From positions 1 to 64,000 of the forward strand of contig JAIORV010000131.1 of NCBI GenBank assembly GCA_021107945.1: a DNA stretch of 64,000 nucleotides, read 5' to 3'. This DNA comes from Vulcanimicrobiota bacterium (lineage in GTDB: Bacteria; Vulcanimicrobiota; JAJTBE01). Under the pieces are notes generated by a model. That model had not been told where the DNA came from. It saw nothing but the letters and a program-made list of their open reading frames with translations, and did not search any database. A program made the translations under genes and the position numbers. Positions 1-9,470 of the stretch are shown piece after piece; the first letter of the stretch is position 1; each line of letters starts with the position of its first letter.

Positions 1-205
1 AGCGGTTCAACCTGGTGATATTCTTCTGTTTAATGCGCAAATTATGGTTCTCACATTGGATTCTATACCACAATGTCCTTATCATCCCAGGACAAGTCAT
101 TATCGGTGGAGCATTGAAATACCTCATCCACAATTCCTTGAGTCGATCAATATCAAGAGATTGCAGTTCCTTCAGGGTCTTTGGCAAGTAGATCTTCTTT
201 TTCAT
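1..205 (-). CDS. DUF2924-like protein, partial (runs off window edge)
   Basis: Minus-strand translation MKKKIYLPKTLKELQSLDIDRLKELWMRYFNAPPIMTCPGMIRTLWYRIQCENHNLRIKQKNITRLNR; pattern resembles DUF2924 N-terminus. Not in the ORF track because it is open at the edge. Confidence 0.6.
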   Translation of the reverse strand, partial: MKKKIYLPKTLKELQSLDIDRLKELWMRYFNAPPIMTCPGMIRTLWYRIQCENHNLRIKQKNITRLNR

Positions 206-272
206 AACTCTATCTTCCCTCCAGCAACACAATGAAGCCATACAAAGAGGGAGAAGTCAACTGTTAAAGTGC

Positions 273-1763
273 TTAAATAAAAGTAATTCTTGGCCCGCGA
301 ACAACTTTCTGAATATTCCCCAACGCTTGGCTAAGAGCGTCGCACTGGTCATCGTGTTTGGCTTTGGGAAAGCGCAGAAGCTCATGAAGAAAGTCATGCC
401 ACCAATGGGGTTCATTATTGGGAAAGAGACAGGAACCGTTTTCTATCATATAGGAAACCGATTGTAAACGCGTGGCCTTGTCATATTCGGGCTTTATGGC
501 TTGCGGATAGATTTTATGTTCATTTTTCAGCGTCTGGATAAGCTGAGTTCCGGAACCATTGTCTTCAATAAAGAGCTTGATTGGGCATTTGTATGTGTTC
601 TTTACCAATTCATATTTCTCTTTTACTTTTCTTATGAGGGACGGGAATTCGAGCTTCTCCCGATAACTCTCCAGGACGTAAGACTTTTTTTGCATGTCGA
701 ACAATATAGTGATGCAGGCGGAATAGTCGTTATGCTCTTCCACCTTATTGGCCGTATCCCAGGACTGCACAACACAATGAGGCTTAATGCTTCCGTCTTC
801 CAGTCCTTTTTTCAACTCTTCCGGGTCATAATATTGGAGCCAGTCACTCTTGATAATCGCTCCTTCCCGTGGAACAGGGTTCTGCTGATATTGTCCGGCA
901 AAATTATACTCCCCATTAGTTTTTCTTGTGTTTTGAAGTTCAACCAAATTTTCCCTGGCGGGGTGCAGAGCTTCACCCTGTTTTCTCCTAATAATCTTCC
1001 TTCTGCCAGTAATGCGGTTTTCAATAATCCATTCTTCATCCTGTTCCGCTATGCCCTGTATCTTGATGTGTTTGAATCGAGAATCGGTATCAAGCAGGTA
1101 TCCTGTAAAATCTTCATCGTGAAGCCTTTGCATGATGACGATGATCTTACCCGTGTTCTTGTTGTTGAGGCGGGAATAGAGCGTATGTCCATACCATTGG
1201 TTGGTCTTCTCTCTCAAGGTGTCGGAGATGGCTTCTATCGGTTTCATCGGGTCGTCAATTATGATATAATCCCCGCCCCGCCCGGTCAGAGTTCCATTGA
1301 CAGATGTGGTGTAGCGTCCTCCTCCCCTGGTGGTGGTGAAATCCCCGACCGCTTTTTTGTCCTTAGCTATCACTGTTTTGGGAAACAGATCTTTATACCA
1401 GGCGGTTTCCATCACCCGTTTGCAATCCAGCGCAAACCTTTCGGCCAGTTCGTCGGAATAACTTACGCACATAATATTGACTTTGGGATTATGTCCCAGA
1501 ATGAAGGCGGGATAGGCGACGGAGCAGATAATGGATTTCATATAGCGAGGTGGGACATTGATGATCAGCCGGTTTTCATCGTTGTTTTCATCGGCGGCCC
1601 TCATTAGATGATGGCAGATAACGTCAATATGCCAGTTATCCAGGTATTCATCATTTGGTGAAACCTCGTTGAAAACCTTGATGACGAACGATTTGAAATC
1701 CTCTCGCAATAAGGCTTTCAAGAATTGCTTCTGTTCATCAATCATCAGCATCACAATTCTCAT
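273..1763 (-). CDS. Phage terminase large subunit-like protein
   Basis: 496 aa; NVPPRYMKSIICSVAYPAFILGHNPKVNIMCVSYSDELAERF (Walker A-like), YIIIDDPMKP (Walker B-like), C-terminal nuclease-like SWDTANK / HDDQCDALSQAL. Confidence 0.9.
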   Translation of the reverse strand: MRIVMLMIDEQKQFLKALLREDFKSFVIKVFNEVSPNDEYLDNWHIDVICHHLMRAADENNDENRLIINVPPRYMKSIICSVAYPAFILGHNPKVNIMCVSYSDELAERFALDCKRVMETAWYKDLFPKTVIAKDKKAVGDFTTTRGGGRYTTSVNGTLTGRGGDYIIIDDPMKPIEAISDTLREKTNQWYGHTLYSRLNNKNTGKIIVIMQRLHDEDFTGYLLDTDSRFKHIKIQGIAEQDEEWIIENRITGRRKIIRRKQGEALHPARENLVELQNTRKTNGEYNFAGQYQQNPVPREGAIIKSDWLQYYDPEELKKGLEDGSIKPHCVVQSWDTANKVEEHNDYSACITILFDMQKKSYVLESYREKLEFPSLIRKVKEKYELVKNTYKCPIKLFIEDNGSGTQLIQTLKNEHKIYPQAIKPEYDKATRLQSVSYMIENGSCLFPNNEPHWWHDFLHELLRFPKAKHDDQCDALSQALGNIQKVVRGPRITFI

Positions 1764-2151
1764 CCTCTGCTATTATTTCCAGGTTGTCCCGATTGGACAA
1801 ATATGTATTGATGATTGCCCGGTCGTCCCTGTTCAGGGTGGTCAAGATTTTTCTCATCTCTTCCTCTTTCATGTCCGCAAATATCAGATGGGGAAACAAG
1901 GTCTGAATAGCTCTGATATTTCCTTTCACTCCCTTGTTGACAAGTTGGATGAGCATTGCCGCCTTCTTCGAAATCTTCATTGTTTCCCCATTTTCCTTTA
2001 TCGCAATCTTCTGGCTCAGGATTTCATTGAGGAGGGTATAAGTATTTTTACTTCCCCTGGGGCGTCCTTTTTGGTTGCCCGATTCTCCCGGTCTAAATTG
2101 ATGGTCTTTGGGAGGCTTGCCGTAGCCTATTTCGTAGGATTCACTACTCAT
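1738..2151 (-). CDS. DUF5681 domain protein (terminase-adjacent)
   Basis: GYGKPPKDHQFRPGESGNQKGRPRGSKN signature; overlaps the terL start. Confidence 0.8.
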   Translation of the reverse strand: MSSESYEIGYGKPPKDHQFRPGESGNQKGRPRGSKNTYTLLNEILSQKIAIKENGETMKISKKAAMLIQLVNKGVKGNIRAIQTLFPHLIFADMKEEEMRKILTTLNRDDRAIINTYLSNRDNLEIIAEDENCDADD

Positions 2152-2294
2152 TTATTGCTCCTTTCTATTTCCTTGAAGAGATTGGCATTCCAATTAAGCT
2201 TCCCGCTGTCGCCGGATTGCTATAAATCCTTGATTTCCAGCAATCCGGTAGTTTAAAGTTCTTTGCGGAATGGGTTCGGGAAAACTGCTTTCTT

Positions 2295-3626
2295 TCAAGA
2301 AAGAGGTTTTCCTGAGAGCAGAATTTCCATTAATTCCCGGTATGTCTTGCCGGTTTCCAGGTGAACAGCGGGCTTGCCGGTAAGTTCTTGCCATCGTCGG
2401 ATGGTTGTGTCCACGTAAAGAGGTTCTATCTCTAAGCCGTAACAGATTCTGCCCGCTTGTTCTGCGGCGATGAGGGTGGAGCCGCTGCCCAGGAAGCCGT
2501 CCAGTACAATGTTGCCGCGGTTTGTTACGTCCAGAATGGCATCCCGGATCATCTCCACCGGCTTCACCGTAGGGTGCATCTTCAGTTTGTCCTTATCGCC
2601 GCTGAAGGAGTTGACTCCCGGATAATCCCAGACATTTGTGCGATAACGTCCGTGGGAACCCAGCTCAACATTGTTTTTGTGGGGTCTTCTGCCATTCTTG
2701 AAAACAAAGACAAGTTCGTGTTTTGAACGGTAAAGGCTACCCATCCCCCCGTTGTCTTTATTCCAGACGCAAAGATTCTTGAGTTCATCAAATACATCCG
2801 TTCCGGCATTAATGATTTCTTTGATATGCCGCCAGTCCATACAAATGAAAACAAGAGACCCGTTTTTGGAGAACTGTTTTAACAGGGCTAAATTGGAAGA
2901 GAGAAACTCCTGGAACTCCTCCGCCGACATTTCACCCGAGGCCATTTTAAACTCCGAATGCTTAACCTTACCGTTTCCGCAAATATGCCCTTGAACCCTG
3001 ACATTGTAGGGAGGGTCAGTAAATATCATATCCGCTTTCTTATCTGCAAACAGGCGAGAGTAAAATTCTTTCTTAATAGCATTGCCGCAGATGACCCGGT
3101 GCTTGCCCAACTGCCAGATCCAGCCAATCTCAGATATCACTTCATTTTTAGGGATGAATGGAATCGCATTGGCCTTTTCATCCAACTTTATCTCCTTGTC
3201 ACCCAGGCTTTCATCAAGCATCAAATCAATATCGGCCGTATCAAACCCGGTTATATCCAGAGAAAAGTCAAGCTCAAGCTTTTCAATCTCCACAAGTTCA
3301 AGTTTAAGCAAATCAACATCCCATTCGCCGTTCTCAGTAAGCTTGTTATCGGCGATGCGATACGCCTTCTTTTCAGCTTCCGAAAGGTGTGTCAATCTTA
3401 TCACCGGAACCTTGAGAAGGTTCAAGTGCTCAGCGGCCAGAAGGCGACCATGACCGGCAATAATGACATTATCCTCATCAATCAAGATAAGATTATTAAA
3501 ATTAAATTCCTTGATTGAGTCCACAATCTGCCTGACTTGCTTGTTCTTATGAATTCTCGGGTTGTTTGTGTATGGAATTATACTGTCGGTCGAAATATAT
3601 TCCACACTCAGCTTTGTGTTTTGCAT
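2295..3626 (-). CDS. ParB-like N-terminal domain fused to DNA adenine methyltransferase
   Basis: IIAGHGRLLAAEHL (ParB-like), DMIFTDPPYNV (motif IV), VLDGFLGSGSTLIAAEQAGR (motif I). Confidence 0.9.
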   Translation of the reverse strand: MQNTKLSVEYISTDSIIPYTNNPRIHKNKQVRQIVDSIKEFNFNNLILIDEDNVIIAGHGRLLAAEHLNLLKVPVIRLTHLSEAEKKAYRIADNKLTENGEWDVDLLKLELVEIEKLELDFSLDITGFDTADIDLMLDESLGDKEIKLDEKANAIPFIPKNEVISEIGWIWQLGKHRVICGNAIKKEFYSRLFADKKADMIFTDPPYNVRVQGHICGNGKVKHSEFKMASGEMSAEEFQEFLSSNLALLKQFSKNGSLVFICMDWRHIKEIINAGTDVFDELKNLCVWNKDNGGMGSLYRSKHELVFVFKNGRRPHKNNVELGSHGRYRTNVWDYPGVNSFSGDKDKLKMHPTVKPVEMIRDAILDVTNRGNIVLDGFLGSGSTLIAAEQAGRICYGLEIEPLYVDTTIRRWQELTGKPAVHLETGKTYRELMEILLSGKPLS

Positions 3627-3719
3627 TTGCTTATCTCCTTTGCTATGAAATTCGGGTTATCATTTGAATGTTAAACTAACAAATTGTTAATTTAACAGTA
3701 AACAGTGTGGGCAAAAAAA

Positions 3720-4373
3720 TTACAAAAATGATATCTGGGATGAGTTTTTCAATAACTTAAGTTCTTCTATCCTGATTCTCATCGCCTGTTTGGATACTCT
3801 AAATAGATTCTTCATTTGAAAAACGATGTTGTTCAGAATAGCGGGATTCTTGTTGTAATGTCTGCGAAAGTCGTCAATGCTTCCAAATTTTTCATGAATA
3901 TATTTACATATCATTTTTTTGGGCATCAGCAAATTTGCAGCAAACTTGTCTGCCTGCCGTTCTACGGGTTCTTTATACATTGAAGACCTGCAGATTATTG
4001 ACGGTTGAGCAAAATTATCGAAAAATGTAAGTTGGTTTTCATTGTAATTGAGATAATCTCGGTGTAGAACCCAGTGTCCCAATTCGTGGGCACAAGTGTA
4101 ATGGTATCTGCCTTCCTGTTCAACAACGCTTTCATCAATGGAAATCTTTCTGTCTTTTCTGAATAACGCTCCCAGCACATCGGTGTTGCCGAGCTTTTTC
4201 CTGAGATTATCAATTTCCAAATAAAGCTCGAACAGAGCTTCAATAATATTTTCGATCGGCACCGGCGGTTCGGTTATTTTGGCATCAGGAAATTTAAGGT
4301 TGTATTCCTGAATAACCAGTTCTGCCTTGTCCTCAATGACCTTTAAATGCAAAAAAGGGACTTTGACTGACAT
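3720..4373 (-). CDS. ImmA/IrrE family metallopeptidase
   Basis: HELGHWVLH zinc motif and RQADKFAANLLMPKKMI. Confidence 0.9.
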   Translation of the reverse strand: MSVKVPFLHLKVIEDKAELVIQEYNLKFPDAKITEPPVPIENIIEALFELYLEIDNLRKKLGNTDVLGALFRKDRKISIDESVVEQEGRYHYTCAHELGHWVLHRDYLNYNENQLTFFDNFAQPSIICRSSMYKEPVERQADKFAANLLMPKKMICKYIHEKFGSIDDFRRHYNKNPAILNNIVFQMKNLFRVSKQAMRIRIEELKLLKNSSQISFL

Positions 4374-4375
4374 CT

Positions 4376-4723
4376 TTATTTTCCATCCTTTAGCTGCTGA
4401 ATCAGTTTGTTCCAGTCTTCGGGCGTCAGGGATTTTTCCTTTGCAAGTCTTAAAAATTCAGGAACCTTGCTTCCGTCGGTAATGTTTTCTGTGATTATCT
4501 CCTTGATATCCGATGAAATCTTTTTTGCCTGGGCAAGCAGGTAATCTTCATCAAATCCAAGAACCTGAGCCATCCTCCTGATGGTATCCTCACCGGGCGG
4601 CTTAAACTCGCCTTTCTCCATCTGCGAAACAAAAGCAGGCGAAATTCCCACCATACGGGCAAACTCCCGAAGTCCAATCTTTCTGTCAACCCTAAATTTT
4701 CTTATTAAATCTCCAAAACCCAT
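4376..4723 (-). CDS. XRE-family HTH regulator
   Basis: MGFGDLIRKFRVDRKIGLREFARMVGISPAFVSQMEKGEFKPPGEDTIRRMAQVLG; the annotated ORF extends upstream to 5044 but the domain begins at Met 4723. Confidence 0.85.
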   Translation of the reverse strand: MGFGDLIRKFRVDRKIGLREFARMVGISPAFVSQMEKGEFKPPGEDTIRRMAQVLGFDEDYLLAQAKKISSDIKEIITENITDGSKVPEFLRLAKEKSLTPEDWNKLIQQLKDGK

Positions 4724-4871
4724 ACAATCACCCTTAATGTTTACTGAACAATTAACATTATAGTCGATGGTTTCAAATTTGTCAATATAGGAGTCAGGCA
4801 TTTTTCTGACGGAATGTTGATTCATAATGCCCCCATAAGTATGTGGTGATCTACCCCCGATTATTCTTGAT

Positions 4872-5213
4872 ATGAAATTACGCGCAAGAAAAAATATACC
4901 CAGGGAAAAGAATAAACTCTCGGTGAAAGAAATCGCCGTTCCCCTGAAACTGCCTGAAAAGATGATAAAAGACATAGAAAAAGAAAGCGCCCCACTTGAA
5001 ATGGAATATTTACACCGGATATGTTTCGTATTGGGATATCCCATAACATGGTTCCTCGCTGATGAGTCGAACGAGGCTTGGAATAGGAGTAAGAAGTTCT
5101 ATGAACGGTGGTTGGACAGGGGAAAAGAGGATTGGAAATTCCGGGGCAAAATGTCGCAATCCCTTATTCATCAGGGGGGTCTTTCCGAGGGAGATGTTAG
5201 TAGAGCGCAATGA
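4872..5213 (+). CDS. Small HTH-like protein whose 3' end runs into the first CRISPR repeat
   Basis: MKLRARKNIPREKNKLSVKEIAVPLKLPEKMIKDIEKESAPLEMEYLHRICFVLGYPITWFLADE; residues after GKM are translated repeat. Confidence 0.45.
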   Translation: MKLRARKNIPREKNKLSVKEIAVPLKLPEKMIKDIEKESAPLEMEYLHRICFVLGYPITWFLADESNEAWNRSKKFYERWLDRGKEDWKFRGKMSQSLIHQGGLSEGDVSRAQ

Positions 5214-6219
5214 CACCAAAGAAAAGTCGCAATCCCTTATTCATCAGGGGGGTCTTTCCGAGATACGTCCAAAAGATAACGCACCATCAGAGGCAAATTA
5301 ACATGTCGCAATCCCTTATTCATCAGGGGGGTCTTTCCGAGAGAAAAATGACACCGATATGAGTTTTGATGAGTGTGTCGCAATCCCTTATTCATCAGGG
5401 GGGTCTTTCCGAGACGGAACCGTCCCATACACCAACAGCAACACACCAGCGGTCGCAATCCCTTATTCATCAGGGGGGTCTTTCCGAGACACCAGCGGTC
5501 AGACACGCACACGGTTTATTAATTGTCGCAATCCCTTATTCATCAGGGGGGTCTTTCCGAGATAGAATCCCTTCTATAGGCATAGAATGCTTCGAGAAGG
5601 TCGCAATCCCTTATTCATCAGGGGGGTCTTTCCGAGGGAGACATTGATCCAACCCAACCCAATGCCGGCAAAGTCGCAATCCCTTATTCATCAGGGGGGT
5701 CTTTCCGAGTGAGGGAATTCTTGAGACAATTGGTTTGATCAATATAGTCGCAATCCCTTATTCATCAGGGGGGTCTTTCCGAGATCACAGAGTTGTACTT
5801 CGTGAGAAACTTGAAGAAGTCGCAATCCCTTATTCATCAGGGGGGTCTTTCCGAGACACCACTCTCACAAAAGGAGAGGCTGAGGAAAAGATGTCGCAAT
5901 CCCTTATTCATCAGGGGGGTCTTTCCGAGGGATGCCGCTAAATTCGTCAACCAAGCGGCAGAAGGTCGCAATCCCTTATTCATCAGGGGGGTCTTTCCGA
6001 GGTTTCCAAATTATCATCTTACATTGTATCTGGAAATGTCGCAATCCCTTATTCATCAGGGGGGTCTTTCCGAGTCATTGGAGCCATAGGGATTTTCACA
6101 GTCGCCCTGGTGTCGCAATCCCTTATTCATCAGGGGGGTCTTTCCGAGATTACCGCGTCAGGTCATCAGGGAGAAGACTTTCGTCGCAATCCCTTATTCA
6201 TCAGGGGGGTCTTTCCGAG
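5153..6219 (-). CRISPR. CRISPR array, 15 repeats / 14 spacers
   Basis: Repeat (37 nt, + strand) GTCGCAATCCCTTATTCATCAGGGGGGTCTTTCCGAG starting at 5153, 5226, 5305, 5377, 5452, 5525, 5600, 5673, 5747, 5819, 5893, 5965, 6038, 6112, 6183; spacers about 34-42 nt. Minus orientation is inferred because the reverse complement ends ...GGATTGCGAC, like the usual ATTGAAAC 3' handle. Confidence 0.97.
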
Positions 6220-6977
6220 TCCATTCTCTGAAGTTCAGTATTCATGCGGGCTAAAAACAGGGTTTGCAAGAATCAGCAAAACATCATTTATTGAATTTTC
6301 TAAAATCGTTCTTTCCCAGCAACCACGGGGGATAGCGCGATTCACTAATTTTTGTTGAATATAATAAATCAAAATTCTTTTATAACCCTCCAAAAATCCC
6401 TTCCTGAAGCCTTTAATCCAGTCTTTATTATTCCTTTTAGTTATATTCGGTTGTGCTTAATTTCACGAGCCCGATCTCCCAAGCCAGCATAAAACCTGGG
6501 TTCCGTCCCTTGAATTTTATGCAATTCCTTGCAAGAAATTGAGAGCGTCTTAAGCCCGTAAAACAAGACGCCACGAAGGATCGGCCTTAAAAAAACGTGG
6601 TAAATATGCTTCAATACTTGGCGTGACATTCAATCATTCGCTACAAATGGATAGTAATGCCCGATAATTGAAAAATGCACACCTATACTTGACTGATTTG
6701 TATCATTCCAACTCTCAGAAACACGCAGATTGAAGAATATTCCTCAAGCCGCCTTGAGGCCAGAAAACATAACATCTCCAGCGATTCCTGACATCTTATA
6801 AAACCAACTCGAATTTCAAGTTGACCGGCATTATACAAAGCGCATTATATAACAGTTATACTCTTCATCGCCGGGGGTTAAAAATTAAAGATTACAAACC
6901 ATACTTGAAAACCCGATTAGATTAAATAATTTCGCTTTTTCTGAAGCTTCTCCTTCTTTAAAACAGTAGAAACATAT

Positions 6978-7430
6978 GATTTCGCAATCCCTTATTCATC
7001 AGGGGTGGGTTTCCTATAGCTGCCTCCGGAATACCGCATGAACACTGCCTTTCCGAGACCGATTTCGCGGACCCCATTGGATTTTAAATTATTTCAATAA
7101 ATATTTCTTGAAATAATATCAATTTATTGTCGGAAGTCCTTGGTACTTCTGAGTATCCTCGATTTATACAGCGATTACGGACTTATGCGGTTTATGAAGC
7201 CTCAAAATCGCGGTCTACTTTGTGAATGATTTCACCATCCAGCAATACTGCGGATTTGGGGGGATTGTCCCTGAAGAACCTGGCAATACCGCTATTTTTC
7301 CGATGACCACTGGGATTCCGCCCTTTTTGCCAATAAACTTGAATTTATTACTATTTTTTGCAGGGAAAAAACTAAACAATTAATACCATAAAAAGTTTTC
7401 TCCAGTCAAACCCAAAATCCTTCCCAATTT
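6978..7430. repeat. Left arm of a large inverted repeat, outer end is a CRISPR-type repeat
   Basis: TTTCGCAATCCCTTATTCATCAGGGGTGGGTTTCCTATAGCTGCCTCCGGAATACCGCATGAACACTGCCTTTCCGAGACC... matches the reverse complement of 9036-9470 nearly throughout. Confidence 0.9.
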
Positions 7431-7492
7431 GTATTTGTTCAGACCTTCCTTAGAGGAATAACTTTCCTACAGTGAGAGGTCTGAATAGTTAC
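7431..7492. repeat. MITE-like repeat with TATTCAGACC-type ends
   Basis: GTATTTGTTCAGACC...GAGAGGTCTGAATAGTTAC, terminal inverted repeat. Confidence 0.6.
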
Positions 7493-7584
7493 ATAATTTC
7501 TTTTAACACTACTGGTATATCTTAAACAATGTACAAAATTTTATGTTCTGTTATACTATTATACTATTTTCCATAAATCTGTCA

Positions 7585-7796
7585 CAATTCACTGTAGCAT
7601 TATTCCAATTTACCTTCCACCTTATTTGCCGGATCTAAATCCAATCGAAATTTTATGGAATGTTGTCAAAGACAAGCTTTTCAATGAAATCCCGCCCGAA
7701 GATCATAAAGAATTGCAAGACAGGATATAGGTCGTTATCAAACAGCCAATCGATAAGCCGGAGCAGGTTAAATCCATATGCAAAGTAAACTATTGA
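7585..7796 (+). pseudogene. IS630-family transposase C-terminal remnant
   Basis: Reads IYLPPYLPDLNPIEILWNVVKDKLFNEIPPEDHKELQDRI*VVIKQPIDKPEQVKSICKVNY*; DDE C-terminal motif PPY.PDLNPIE..W. Confidence 0.75.
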
Positions 7797-7891
7797 TTCA
7801 TGATGGAATTTTGGGAATTAGTATAAACTTACCGATATCGTGCAGAAGTGCCGCTATGGTTATTTCTTCCATTGAAAAATTCTTGCCGTTA

Positions 7892-8830
7892 CTACTCATC
7901 TCCCACCGCCTTCATTTCATATCTCCCTTGTCCAAACGAAGTGCCTCTGCCAATGTGAATGATTTCTCCTATTTTGAGGAAATCGTGGAATGGGGTAAGG
8001 TCTCCTTCCAGGATGAAATCACCAATAATCCCTTCCATGCCTATTTTCCTTCCCTGCCGAGTGCTGAATCTCTCACGATAGACGGGGGTCAGGTTAGGAT
8101 TCCTGACGGACAGTGGCTTCGCCTTTTCTTTTAATCCTCGAAAATCTATTTCCACTTCTTGTCCCAGATGAAAATAGGATATGTTGCCAAGCCTTCTCAG
8201 AAGCGTAATAATAAAGCTTTCAGGCACGATACCTTGCAGAGGAAGTCCGTTTTTTCGAATGGCAAGGGGAGATTTCAATGAGAATTTTATCCCGGATAAT
8301 CTTCCCGCCCCCGATGCTGGCTTTTTCTCGGCACAAATCTCAAAAGCGCAGGTCTCCGGTTTGTTCGAAGTCATATTGCCATCTTCAAAAAGACTCAGGT
8401 TGGCAGGTAAATCCACAACCCTCTCCAGGTCAAACCGGCTCCTGTCTCTCCCCAGCCCGGACTTTCCCAATCGGATAAAAGAATGGATAAAATAGGGAAG
8501 ATATTTTGACGCGCCTCCAAAAAGCTTCAAGCCGAACGAAATCCGTCTCTCTTCATTTTTAAGTAAATACAGGACAAAGGGATGGGGGACGTGGTTGTAT
8601 TTTCTCATTTTCTTTGTGTCCGGTGGAGGCATTGTCTCGAAGACATATTGATAAACACAGGTGTGCTTGTAATCACATTTGTTACATTCCGAATCCTGGT
8701 TTATACAGACTGTATTTTTAAAATTGAAGCCGAATCCCCCCCGGATTGTGGCTTCCAGGAACCTTGACTCCACTGGCTTTTCCAGGTTCAGGTCAAATTG
8801 ATAATGGCCGTAGGTAAATAGCAAGGGCAT
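7892..8830 (-). CDS. cas6: CRISPR pre-crRNA endoribonuclease Cas6 (RAMP)
   Basis: 312 aa; C-terminal LKIGEIIHIGRGTSFGQGRYEM glycine-rich RAMP motif; N-terminal Cys cluster CINQDSECNKCDYKHTC. Confidence 0.85.
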   Translation of the reverse strand: MPLLFTYGHYQFDLNLEKPVESRFLEATIRGGFGFNFKNTVCINQDSECNKCDYKHTCVYQYVFETMPPPDTKKMRKYNHVPHPFVLYLLKNEERRISFGLKLFGGASKYLPYFIHSFIRLGKSGLGRDRSRFDLERVVDLPANLSLFEDGNMTSNKPETCAFEICAEKKPASGAGRLSGIKFSLKSPLAIRKNGLPLQGIVPESFIITLLRRLGNISYFHLGQEVEIDFRGLKEKAKPLSVRNPNLTPVYRERFSTRQGRKIGMEGIIGDFILEGDLTPFHDFLKIGEIIHIGRGTSFGQGRYEMKAVGDE

Positions 8831-8930
8831 CGTTTCCTTTTTTCTTAACTTTCAATTGAAGGAAGGCTTCATCGTCAAGCATTCGTTTCCCCCTATTAGA
8901 TTAAGATTTGAAAGTCACTTGTACATGTTT

Positions 8931-9035
8931 TGTATTTATTCAGACCACCCCAGGATTTGGGTAGTGGCTGGTCTCCCGACCAGTCTGGAAATGGTATAAA
9001 ATCGAAGCTACAGTGAGAGGTTTGAATAGTTACAA
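8931..9035. repeat. MITE-like palindromic repeat
   Basis: TGTATTTATTCAGACC...GGCTGGTCTCCCGACCAGTCTGG...GAGAGGTTTGAATAGTTAC; reverse complement matches 10286-10402. Confidence 0.75.
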
Positions 9036-9470
9036 GGATTTTGGGTCCGATTGTTGAAAATTGTTTATAGGTAATTTAGTTTTTTCCCTGCAAAAAATGG
9101 TAATAAATTTAAGTTTTTTGGCAAAAATGGCGGAACCCCAGTAGTCATCGAACAAATCACAGCGCCGCCAAGGTTTTTAGAGACCATCCCCCAAAACTCG
9201 CAGTATTGCTGGATGGTGAAATCATTCGCAAAGTAGGCCGCGATTTTGAGGCTTCATAAACCGCATAAGTCCGTAATCGCTGTATAAATCGAGGAGCCTC
9301 AGAAGTACCAAGGACTTCCGGCAATAAATTGATATTGTTTCAAGAAATATTTATTGAAATATTTTAAAATCCAATAGGGTCCGCGAAATTGGTCTCGGAA
9401 AGACAGTGTTCATGCGGGATTCCGGAGGCAGCTATAGGAACCCCACCCCTGACGAATAAGGGATTGCGAC
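9036..9470. repeat. Right arm of the inverted repeat (counterpart of 6978-7430)
   Basis: Reverse complement aligns with 6978-7430 with scattered substitutions. Confidence 0.9.

Noticed and set aside
501-1607. 368-aa plus-strand ORF
   Set aside because: Exactly antisense to the well-supported terL; shadow ORF. Same for 1669..2256, 2457..2726 and 2958..3518.
5062-6358. Overlapping ORFs (SQSLIHQGGLSE, AIPYSSGGSF, RNPLFIRGVFPR repeats)
   Set aside because: Translations of CRISPR repeats in three frames; not genes.
6220-6977. Possible further CRISPR repeats between the main array and the left arm
   Set aside because: Read through the interval; no repeat-like sequence found.
7075-7430. Coding potential in the inverted arms (…DFTIQQYC.F.G.V… MTTG.PPFLP.NLN)
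   Set aside because: A partial open frame is shared by both arms but upstream stops interrupt it and no family is recognised; not enough to call a gene.
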